The notes beneath the pieces were generated by a model that was not told the origin of the DNA, made no database searches, and saw only the letters and a list, made by a program, of their open reading frames with translations. From G963422445 sp963422445 (lineage in GTDB: Bacteria; Pseudomonadota; Alphaproteobacteria; Thalassobaculales; Thalassobaculaceae): a stretch of 64,000 nucleotides of DNA. Both the position numbers and the translations under genes were made by a program. Where the stretch lies: NCBI GenBank assembly GCA_963422445.2, contig OY729512.2, positions 2,852,001-2,916,000 of the forward strand, written 5' to 3'. Positions 29,198-37,432 of this stretch are shown here, piece by piece (the stretch's first letter is position 1; the number at the start of each line of letters is the position of its first letter).

Positions 29198-29364
29198 AGG
29201 CATCCCTCCGTCTCTCGGTGGAATACACCTTAGCAAACTGTCCGATTTTCCGGGGCCACCTCAGCCTACCTGCCAGAAAATCGAGTCCCGGTCATCGAGT
29301 AGGCGGATACACTCGCCGACAACTCAAGGTCTGGTCAAATAGGAAAACAGCGGGGTCGTGGCGG

Positions 29365-30828
29365 TCATTTGTTGCTCCGCAGCGCGGCATCGCGTCCGGC
29401 AAGGCGCCCTGTCACGGCACCGCGCATGACTGAGGTTGCGCCGGTATAGATTCGATAATACAGGCCGACGACTTCACCTGCGGCATACAGCCCTGGAATG
29501 ACATCGCCCTCTGTATTGATCACGCGGGCATTGCTGTCGATCTTGAGACCGCCAAATGTGAAACAGTTGGAACAGATGACCGGCCAGGCCCGAAAAGGTG
29601 GCCGCACGATCGGACGCGCCCAATTCGATTTTTCCGGAACCAGACCGGATGTTCCCAAGCCGTCGAGGCGCAGCGGATCGAAGTCGTCGCTCGGAGGACA
29701 AGCGATATTGTAGTCCGAGACAGTTCTGGCAAACCTGTGGCGATGGATATCAATAGCGTTGGCAAGTGCATCGAGGGTCGACGCCTGGAAGGGCGCAACC
29801 CGGGACCGGACCGTAACCTGCCAGTTTTCGATATCGTCGAGACTCGCATCGAAGACCGCGTAAGCAATACCGTTGTGTTGCGCCATGATGACGCGGGTGA
29901 CAGCTTCGTAGCTCGCGTCGACCAGATCGGGGCTCTCGTTGGTGAAACGGCGCCCGGCATCATTGACCAGAATGCCGTAGGCATAGTTGAGAACCACGGG
30001 CTCGATATCGGCAGAGCGGGGATCAACCGGCTGGGCGTGGAAACTGCCGAAATCGCCGCAGGGCGCAGCACCGGCCTTCAGGGCCATCCGAATGCCCTCA
30101 CCGCGATTGTAGTGGCCGCCACGCGAGACCGGTCTGACGAACTGTGATGGCGGGCCGATATAATGGCTCAGCATTTCGGGGTTGCCTTGGAAACCGCCAC
30201 TCGCGAGCACGACGTTCCGGGCCAGGAAACTGACCGGCCGGTTGCCGCGACCGACGGCCTGCACACCGATGACCGCGCCGGTTTCATCCTGAATCAGATC
30301 GCGGGCTGCGGTTTCGTAAAACACGCTGATGGTTTCGGGTCTGGAGTCGACGTAACGACCGAGAGCCTCCATCAGGGCAAGGCCGCCGCCGACCGGTGCC
30401 ATTCGCGTTGTCGACTGGCTGAGAAAATAGAGCGGCAGAAAATCGAACGTCACACCGAAGGAGGTTAGCCACTGCAAGGCTCTCGGTGCGTCTTCAGCAA
30501 GGGTCGCGATGAGATCGGGGTCAACAGCGCCTAGGGCGCGCAATACCGCCGGCTGGTTGTCGCGGTCCCGGACCGAGTCCCGAAGTATTCCGGGGTCCGG
30601 CCAACCGCCGGTATTGGCCGCGAAGCGATCTTCGAAATCGTCGGAGACAGCATCAGCACTCTTCATGCGCCAAAAGCTCTCGGTGTATCGGGTGTTGCCG
30701 CCACGGTCCTCGGAGGGAGCCCGTTCGAGAATGACAACCCGGCAACCGGCTTCGGATGCCGTGACTGCCGCCGACAAGCCGGCGATCCCGCAGCCGATTA
30801 CGATAACATCGAACGGGTCCGGGTTCAT
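29365..30828 (-). CDS. FAD-dependent oxidoreductase, tricarballylate dehydrogenase (TcuA)-like
   Basis: 487 residues from the preferred ATG 30828 (another lies at 30849). N-terminal FAD-binding DVIVIGCGIAGLSAAV with E of VILERAP, then GGNTRYTES, VVLASGGFQGNPEM, and the C-terminal FAD block EGDVIPGLYAAGEVVGLYY with a final GAVTGRLAGRDA. This is the FAD_binding_2 family (fumarate reductase, ketosteroid dehydrogenase, TcuA). The GGNTRYT and cofactor blocks look most like TcuA. It would introduce or remove a C=C bond next to carboxylates in the cytoplasm; the substrate is unknown. The cupin gene lies upstream on the same strand, 121 bp away, probably in one transcript. Confidence 0.85.
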   Translation of the reverse strand: MNPDPFDVIVIGCGIAGLSAAVTASEAGCRVVILERAPSEDRGGNTRYTESFWRMKSADAVSDDFEDRFAANTGGWPDPGILRDSVRDRDNQPAVLRALGAVDPDLIATLAEDAPRALQWLTSFGVTFDFLPLYFLSQSTTRMAPVGGGLALMEALGRYVDSRPETISVFYETAARDLIQDETGAVIGVQAVGRGNRPVSFLARNVVLASGGFQGNPEMLSHYIGPPSQFVRPVSRGGHYNRGEGIRMALKAGAAPCGDFGSFHAQPVDPRSADIEPVVLNYAYGILVNDAGRRFTNESPDLVDASYEAVTRVIMAQHNGIAYAVFDASLDDIENWQVTVRSRVAPFQASTLDALANAIDIHRHRFARTVSDYNIACPPSDDFDPLRLDGLGTSGLVPEKSNWARPIVRPPFRAWPVICSNCFTFGGLKIDSNARVINTEGDVIPGLYAAGEVVGLYYRIYTGATSVMRGAVTGRLAGRDAALRSNK

Positions 30829-30949
30829 GATCCGGGACCGCTTTGGCATCGGCAGTCAATGGATCCACCGCCATCAAGTTTGCGTTGCCGACAACGAAAC
30901 TGGCAGCGGCGTGCGGCTTCGATCGAAACTTCCATTGTCGTTGTGCCCA

Positions 30950-31312
30950 TCATACCGGGAAGATCTCGGGATTGATTGCCGGGAAGAACGCCAGCATTTT
31001 TGTTGGCTGTGCGCCGATATTGCGGATTTCATGATGCAGGCGAGCCGGAATCAGCACCGAGCTGGTCCCGTCGCGGTCTGCATCGATCTGGTAATCCTCG
31101 CCGTCCAGGATCACCCTGATCAGCCCGGATGTGAAGCTCACCACTTCTTCCACCAGATGATAATGCATCGGGATGACATCGTCGGGCGCCAATGGCTGTT
31201 CCCAGAGTTCGCAGGCGCCGGCCCCTGTCGGTGAAGCAATCACGCGTGCGATCGTCAGGCCGGAGTTTTTCGAGACAAATGTCTCCGCTCTACTGTGAAC
31301 ACGGACGGTCAT
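30950..31312 (-). CDS. Small cupin-domain protein
   Basis: 120 residues, single cupin_2 domain: VIPMHYHLVEEVVSFTSG gives the His, His and Glu metal ligands, VLIPARLHHEIRN the second motif. Such proteins are small metalloenzymes or ligand sensors. The gene precedes the FAD oxidoreductase on the same strand. Its start lies only 31 bp from a 175-bp MITE, so its promoter may lie within that element. Confidence 0.8.
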   Translation of the reverse strand: MTVRVHSRAETFVSKNSGLTIARVIASPTGAGACELWEQPLAPDDVIPMHYHLVEEVVSFTSGLIRVILDGEDYQIDADRDGTSSVLIPARLHHEIRNIGAQPTKMLAFFPAINPEIFPV

Positions 31313-31343
31313 GCGGGGCCTCCAACAAGATGGTGTTACATTT

Positions 31344-31518
31344 GGGGATTACATACATAGGTTGCCTCTGGTGCAACGTGTCAGGATGCCGGGAAAATGT
31401 TTGCCAACTATCAGCGTATGCAACCCATCAAGTTGTTTTTGGGTGGAATTTTCTCGGGAATTCCCTATTGAACCTTTCGCGGAAATTGAAGGAGAGTCAA
31501 CCCATGTATGTAATCCCC
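31344..31518. mobile_element. MITE with IS1595-like ends (175 bp)
   Basis: Ends at 31344-31364 and 31498-31518 are inverted copies with one mismatch in 21, beginning GGGGATTACATACAT. TTACATTT flanks it on both sides (31336-31343 and 31519-31526), a perfect 8-bp duplication. There is no coding frame. The ends resemble those of Tn-h, which begin GGGGCTTATATACC, and 8 bp is the usual IS1595 duplication, so an IS1595-type transposase could have moved it. Confidence 0.85.
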
Positions 31519-31526
31519 TTACATTT

Positions 31527-32329
31527 GGGTCAGATTGCACGAGAGCATTGCGGTCCGGCAAATTGAGATGTGCTGCGTTGCCGGGCCGGGCCGCGCTTGC
31601 GGGATGATCGATAGGAAGAACATCGGTTTCCCAGCTACTGATCACAATTGACGTGAGGCGCATCTCCTCATCTGAGCGACATTATCATTGTGACTGAAAC
31701 GATTATTGCCAATTGCCGGCGCTCGGTCTACGAGCCTGAACATTCATGGGTCGTGGACAGTCGTCTTGTCCTGACAGGAGCAAACTCGTCCGGTATCTGT
31801 CGTTTCCGGTTTGCGCGACCGGGACGAATACATGTCGCATGACCAGCCGGACCGGGCAATCATCGACGCTTTGCTGAATGTTTTGTCGACGCTTGATCCC
31901 GTTTGCCCGTGTTTGACGGATCCGAACGGCGCTGCGGCACCGTTGCCACGGTCCTTGCAGCAGGCGCTCCATGACGAATATGGGTGACCCGGATGACCCA
32001 CCGGACACCTCGGCGGTCCTTCTCTCGGAAGACAACGCGGTATCGTTCTGCGACCGGATCGACCAGGCCGGCGGCGCGAAGATTTCGGTGGATACGGCAG
32101 GCGTCGAACCTGCTTTCGTCGCAGGCCATGACCATGGCCCCTTTAGGGCAGCGCCTGGGTTTCTGCATGAGCGGTTCACCGACGTGGACCTTTGGATACA
32201 GAGTGGATCATCACCGTAGCGCATGCTGAGCCGGGTTGTGGCAAAGGGTCATCATTTACTGAAATCTGAAGAGCTGTTCGATTCATGCCCGTAGAGATGA
32301 TAGTGTTCCACGGGTCGTTCAGGTTCCTG
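31527..32329. other. Unassigned region
   Basis: 803 bases between the MITE and the Rpn pseudogene. Open frames exist on both strands (for example minus 31703-32224 and minus 31860-32168), and a stretch MVMACDESRFDACRIHRNL in the latter hints at a decayed protein, but no frame carries a recognisable domain. Best read as decayed coding DNA of unknown origin. Confidence 0.4.
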
Positions 32330-33293
32330 TCATTCATCTTCTCCCAACGCTCGGCGAATCTCGTCCCCGTTGGTTCCGAGTTCCTGCGCAATCGCTTCAA
32401 CGCTAAGATCGGCAAGATCGCGCAGTAGCCGCGCCATACGGCGTATCCGCTGCTGAAGCGCTTCCTCGGCTTGATCGGCCTGGTGCCTCTCCTGTTCGGT
32501 CTGCTGCTCTGCCCGCCCCCGTTCTTTTTCCTGCCGCTCCATCTCCGCCTGGCGCGCAAATATGACCGAGTCCTTAACAACAGCGCCTCCTCGGCCTCCA
32601 TGCTGCGTAGAACATCCTCTCGCCCGCCCGCCTTGCGCAACTGCCGCAGCACAGCCCCACAGTCCGCCGGATACTCGGCTTCATCAATCGACAGAATTAT
32701 GATCGCTCGCCGATCCCCGGTCTGCCAGATCCTGATCGAACACGGCGAGAAGCCGCTCCAGATCGTTTCGGCGGCGCCCGCGCAGATACGGGATCTGCAC
32801 GATGTGCGACTGCTGGTGAAGCCCGGCCACGAAGGACTGTCGCATCCAGCTCCCGCCCCGTGCAGCGTTCCGACACCCGTGTCGACACATCCACCACGGC
32901 CTCCTCCGACAGGCCCATCGGATAACCCAGAAAACAGATCGCTACAACGGGAGGCGCGCGCTCACCGGCCGTGCCGTCAGAGCGGATCAGATGCTGGCCG
33001 GGATATTTGCGAAACCGCTCGATCACCGTCGGCGAAGGAGCCTTCCGGATCTCCACCGGAACATCCCGCAAGCTGCCATCGGCGGTGCGCAGCCGGGCCG
33101 CAAAATCCATCCGCAACAGAGGATCAGCGGCAAGGCGTCGTCCCGGTCTTCATGCGACGCCGGGGGCGACGACCGGCGCACCGTCGTCTCCTGCGGGCGC
33201 ACGACCAGCTCGGCCACCTCCAGCTTCGCGATCTTGCCGATCAGCAGCCGGGCAGCCTCGAGATCCTCAAGCAGGTACTTGAAAACCACATCT
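32330..33293 (-). pseudogene. Rpn-type PD-(D/E)xK nuclease, multiple frameshifts, 5'-truncated
   Basis: Blocks in three frames follow each other: VFKYLLEDLEAARLLIGKI at the N-terminus, RMDFAARLRTADGSLRDVPVEIRKAP (the D...ExxK-like core), ERFRKYPGQHLIRSDG, VAICFLGYPMGLSEEAVVDV, then a C-terminal charged helix region ending RMARLLRDLADLSVEAIAQELG. This is the pattern of Rpn/COG5464 recombination-promoting nucleases, about 300 residues. ISb is inserted at the TA 33294-33295, at or before the first codons. At least three frame changes make it inactive. Confidence 0.75.
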
Positions 33294-33295
33294 TA

Positions 33296-34421
33296 GTATA
33301 TTGATTTCAACGTTTGGACGCCTCTTTCCTTGCGGCGATGATGGTATCGGGATCGGCGGTCCAGACGAAGGGCTTGGCTTCTGTGGTGTTGTGTTCGTCG
33401 ATGACGCGGCGGATGGCGTCCTGGAGTTCGCGTCCGGAGCGGAAGACGCCGTATCCGAGACGGCGTCGTGTCCGCTTGGCGAAGACGCCTTCGAGCGCGT
33501 TCAGCCACGCGCTCGAGGTGGGGGTGACGTGGAAGGTCCAGCGCGGATGGCGTGCGAGCCAGACCTGGACGTCCTTGTGCTTGTGAGTGGCGTCGGTATC
33601 GAGGATGGCATGGACCGGGACGCCGGCGGGTATCGTGCGCGCGATGCGGTTGAGGAATCTCAGGAACTCCTGGTGGCGATGCCGACTGGCGTGCTGGCCG
33701 ATGACCGTGCCGTCGAGCACGGTCAGGGCGGCAAACAGCGTCGTCGTGCCGTTGCGCTTGTAATCATGTGTCATGGTGACGCCGCGACCTTTCTTCAGCG
33801 GCAGGCCGGGCTGTGTGCGGTCGCGTGCCTGACTGTGCGACGTGTCATCGATCGACAGCACGACCGCGTGAGCCGGCGGCGCAACGGAGAGGCCGACGAT
33901 GTCGGTCAGCGTCTCGAGGCAGGCGGGATCGTTCGAAAGCTTGAACTGCCGCCAGCGGTGCGGTATCAGGCCATGCGCCTTCCAGACCGCCCATACCGTC
34001 GAAGCGGCAATCCCCACAGCCTTCGCCATCGCCCGCAGCGTCCAGTGGGTCGCCGCATGAGGCGGCGAGGTGTGGGTCAACCTTACGATCTTCGCCACTG
34101 GCTCAGGAGTCGGAGGCGTCTTGCCCGGCGGACGCGTCTTGTCCCGCAGAAGTCCGTCCATACCGTCTTCCATAGAAGCGGTCCTGCCAGCGCCAGACAC
34201 TGTTCTTCGCCTTACCGGTCTCTCTCATGATGGCCATCGTGCCGAGCCCATCGTCGCTCAGAAGAACGATGCGCGCCCGCCAGACGTGCTTCTGCGGGCT
34301 CTTCGGGTCAGAGACAACCGTTTCAAGGCGATGCCGGTCGTCCAAAGTGAGCGTGAATGAAACACCAGGGCGCATCTTGCAGACCTCCGTGATCGGCAAA
34401 TCAAAAACACACAATAATGGA
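33296..34421 (-). mobile_element. ISb copy 3, right end cut by ISa
   Basis: It begins at the TA 33294-33295 with a slightly changed end (GTATATTGATTTCAACG). The right end stops at AATAATGGA where ISa copy 5 starts, so about 30 bp are missing. The junction point differs from that in copy 1, showing separate events. Confidence 0.8.
33307..34375 (-). CDS. IS630-type transposase in two frames (ISb copy 3)
   Basis: The upstream frame from 34375 gives MRPGVSFTL to WRWQDRF; the downstream frame (34200-33307) gives MDGLLRDKTRPPGKTP, VVLSIDDTSHSQA, HAILDTDATHKHKDV and SAWLNALEGVF. The D-N of the second block is D-T here (ILDTDAT against ILDNDAT). The last codons differ from the other copies, ending KEASKR. 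Confidence 0.75.
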
Positions 34422-35407
34422 GAGCTTCTTACAAAATTGCCGGCCCGACCGGTTTTTTGCCTTCTCGAGGCTGGTTTTGTTGTCGAGGGCCTGGGTTTCG
34501 GGGCACCCCGTGGTCTGTTGTGTTTCCACAACAACAAGATACCGAGGAGGTGACCCCGATGACCTTTGGATCGACCCTATCCGATCTCTGGCACCGATTT
34601 CAAGGGGACCTTTTCCCTGCGTTGGCCGAGGCGGTCGGTCCTCTCCTGGAGACGCACAAGCGCTTCGTGACAGCTCTCGATCTCGTCAAGGTGGAGGGCT
34701 TCGTCGATGGGGTGTGGACCGGTCCGGGTCGGCCCCGGGAGGATCGCCGGGCACTGGCCCGTGGCTTCATCGCCAAGGCGGTATGGGATCTGCCGACGAC
34801 CCGCCACCTGATCGACAGGCTCAAGGTGGACCCGACGTTGCGCCGACTGTGCGGCTGGTCGCGTGTCGCGAAGATCCCGAGTGAAGCGACGTTTTCGCGG
34901 ACGTTTGCCGAATGGTCGCAGTCCCGTCTTCCGGAGAGGATGCACGCGGCTCTGGTTGCAGAGACACTGGGCGACACGCTCATCGGCCACGTGTCGAGGG
35001 ACTCGACGGCCATCGAGGCCCGGGAGACGCCGGTCCCGAAGCCGAAGGCCAGGACGCCGAACCGCAAGCGCGGCCGGCCCCGCAAGGGCGAGGAGAGGAC
35101 GAAGGAGCCTGGGCGTCTCGAACAGCAAGCGAACGGGATGGATCTCGATGAGATGCTCGACGCGCTACCGAAGGTCTGCGATCACGGGGCAAAGAAGAAT
35201 GCCAAAGGGGTCATGGAGGCTTGGCGCGGTTACAAGCTGCATATCGACACAGCAGACTGCGGGGTGCCGCTGAGTACCGTCCTCACCTCGGCATCCGTCC
35301 ATGACAGCCAGGTCGCGATCCCGCTGGCGATGATGACCGCCGGGCGTGTGACCAATCTCTACGATCTCATGGACGCGGCCTATGATGCCAAGGAGATCTA
35401 CCAGATG

Positions 35408-36874
35408 CAGCAATTCTCCTTTTGGAGTTATCGGGGGTTTTCAAAGGCTTGGAGATGTGATTCAAGCTGTTGTGTGAAGCGTCTTGAACGATACATAGAA
35501 GTGGTGGGGAAGTGGTGTGGAAGCGGTGCGCGGCGTTGCCCGACAAGCGCTCGGGAAGCAACACGCGCTATGCCATGAGAGACATCGGGCTTGCGGCGTT
35601 TTCGGTGTTTTTCGTGCAGAGCCCGTCGTTTCTGGCGCATCAGCGCCTGCTGTCGGCGCAGCGCGGCGCTTCGAACGCCGGGACGCTGTTCGGCATGGAG
35701 CGGATTCCGTGCGACAGCCATATCCGGCGGATGCTGGATGGGGCGCCGACGGATCATTTCGACGCGGTGTTTCCGGCGCTTGTCGATGACCTGGATGGCG
35801 CCGGCGCCTTGTCGGGTCTGCGCTGCCTGGACGATCGGGTGTTGATCGCGCTGGACGGCTCGGAGCATTTCCGTTCCGGCACGATCCACTGCGCGCACTG
35901 CTCGACGCGCCGGCGGGGCGAGGAGGTGGAGTATTTCCACAGCTTTGTCGGCGCCGCTCTGGTGGCGCCGGGGCAGCGCCGCGCCTTGCCTCTGGCGCCG
36001 GAGTTCGTGCGCCCGCAAGACGGCTCGGCGCAGCAGGACTGCGAGAGCCGCGCGGCGCAGCGCTGGCTGGCCCGCCTGGGGCCTTGTGTGGCCGGGCTGA
36101 GACCGGTCTATCTGGGCGACGATCTCTATTCCCGCCAGCCGATCTGCGAGGCGGTGCGCGCCGCGGGCGGGAGCTTCATCTTCGTGTGCAAGCCGTCCAG
36201 CCACAAGACGTTGAGCGAATACACCCATGGCGTCGTGCTGGACGAGGTGTGCCAGACCGTGGGCAGGGGCGCGGCCAGGCGCCGCCAGCGCTATCGCTGG
36301 ATGAATGGCGTGCCGCTGCGCGACGGCGCCGACGCGCTCGCCGTCAACTGGCTGGAGGTCGAGATCGCCAAGCCCGACGGCAAGGTGACCTACCGCAACA
36401 GCTTCGTCACCGACCTTGCCGTCACGCGAGACACCGCCGCCGCCATCGCCGCCTGCGGGCGTGCCCGCTGGAAGATCGAGAACGAGACCTTCAACGTCCT
36501 GAAGACCAACGGCTACAACCTCGAACACAATTTCGGGCATGGCAGCCAGACACTGGCCAGCATCCTGGTCGTGCTCAATCTGCTGGCCTTCGCCCTGCAC
36601 ACGGCCTGCGACCTGATCGAAGCGTCCTGGCGGCGGGCGCGGCACGCACTCGGAGCCCGAAGGCGCCTGTTCGAGCACATCCGCACGATCACCGCCTACC
36701 ATGTCTTCGCGTCATGGGCGGTCCTCATGAAAACCGTCATCACGGGCCTCCCCCCTCCCGCAAACGCCTGATCCCCGGCCCCCGCGCCAAGCCCATCCCT
36801 CCAACCGCAAAACCGCCAAAAAACCAACACGAAAGGCCGCAATGCAACGAAAAACGCCATAAGGAGAATTGCTG
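35408..36874 (+). mobile_element. ISg copy 1 (1467 bp)
   Basis: Ends CAGCAATTCTCCTT and the inverse of CAGCAATTCTCCTTA, flanked by TACCAGATG on both sides (35399-35407 and 36875-36883), a 9-bp duplication. The same length and nearly the same sequence as the copy at 57171-58637. Confidence 0.95.
35512..36771 (+). CDS. DDE transposase of ISg
   Basis: 419 residues in one frame from GTG 35512 (a later Met is possible). Blocks: RVLIALDGSEHFRSG (first Asp), VYLGDDLYSRQPICEAV with FIFVCKPSSHKTL (second Asp), and RWKIENETFNVLKTNGYNLE (Glu), followed by HNFGHGSQTLASIL. Y-2 and Glu spacing resemble IS4-type transposases, but I cannot place it in an ISfinder family. Intact, and the two near-identical copies suggest recent activity. 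Confidence 0.85.
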   Translation: MVWKRCAALPDKRSGSNTRYAMRDIGLAAFSVFFVQSPSFLAHQRLLSAQRGASNAGTLFGMERIPCDSHIRRMLDGAPTDHFDAVFPALVDDLDGAGALSGLRCLDDRVLIALDGSEHFRSGTIHCAHCSTRRRGEEVEYFHSFVGAALVAPGQRRALPLAPEFVRPQDGSAQQDCESRAAQRWLARLGPCVAGLRPVYLGDDLYSRQPICEAVRAAGGSFIFVCKPSSHKTLSEYTHGVVLDEVCQTVGRGAARRRQRYRWMNGVPLRDGADALAVNWLEVEIAKPDGKVTYRNSFVTDLAVTRDTAAAIAACGRARWKIENETFNVLKTNGYNLEHNFGHGSQTLASILVVLNLLAFALHTACDLIEASWRRARHALGARRRLFEHIRTITAYHVFASWAVLMKTVITGLPPPANA

Positions 36875-37432
36875 TACCAGATGAGCGAACGGCTTGGCCA
36901 TGTTCCGATCATCGATGTCAATCCGCGCCGGGACAAGGACCTCAAGGAGGAGCGAGACCGGGAGGCCCGGGCCCGGCGTGCAATAGGCCATGTCGATCCC
37001 GAGACCGTGCGGGTCCGGATCCGGTCCGGTGTCGAGAGGACCAACGCCCGCCTCAAGGATGAGTGTGGCGGGCGCCATGTCCGCGTCCGTGGACATTCCA
37101 GGGTCGCCTGCCATCTCATGGTCGGCATCCTGGCCCTGGCGGCTGACCAGTTGATACGTCTCGCCGCCCCATAGCGCGGCTCCGACAACGCATGCCGACC
37201 CTTCGCGGCCCTCTCGAAGAGAGGGGCCCGGAGAGGCGTGTCCCGATGTCCGCAAAGGTCCCTGTTTGTTCTCATCATCTCTGATGAGACACCGCGAATC
37301 CATGGATTCCGACCTCCAGGTGCAGAGGTGACCGGAAGCAACCGACCGATCCGGGCTCACCGGACCCTGGGGACAGGAATTTTGCAAGAGGTTCTGTCAC
37401 TAATTGATATCATTATGATTCAGATACTGAGA

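Larger units (their letters stand above)
23030..29263 (-). mobile_element. ISi: IS3-family element invaded by two other elements
   Basis: The ends at 23030-23055 (TGAGGTGGCTCCGG then GGACAG) and 29238-29263 are inverted copies matching at 19 of 26 positions, typical of IS3-type ends. The transposase frames run leftward and are interrupted by a serine-recombinase cassette (23237-25789) and by ISj (26326-28674). Without these ISi would be about 1.3 kb, the normal size. Confidence 0.8.
34559..37174 (+). pseudogene. ISa copy 5 transposase, split by ISg
   Basis: Parts 34559-35407 and 36884-37174 join at EIYQMSERLGHVPII. Apart from the insertion the frame is open, with SRDSTAIEARETP, LYDLMDAAYDA and VERTNARLKDECG. 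Precise loss of ISg would restore an apparently complete transposase. Confidence 0.9.
34422..37394 (+). mobile_element. ISa copy 5, interrupted by ISg
   Basis: Left end GAGCTTCTTACAAAATT, right end the inverse of GAACCTCTTGCAAAATT. After removal of ISg and one 9-bp duplication it is exactly 1497 bp. Left neighbour ISb, right neighbour a 38-bp tail of ISc (37395-37432, CTAATTGATATCATTATGAT). Confidence 0.9.

Noticed and set aside
31703..32224. Minus-strand gene of 173 codons
   Set aside because: Codon use is irregular, several frames compete, and no motif is recognisable. Listed only as an unassigned region.
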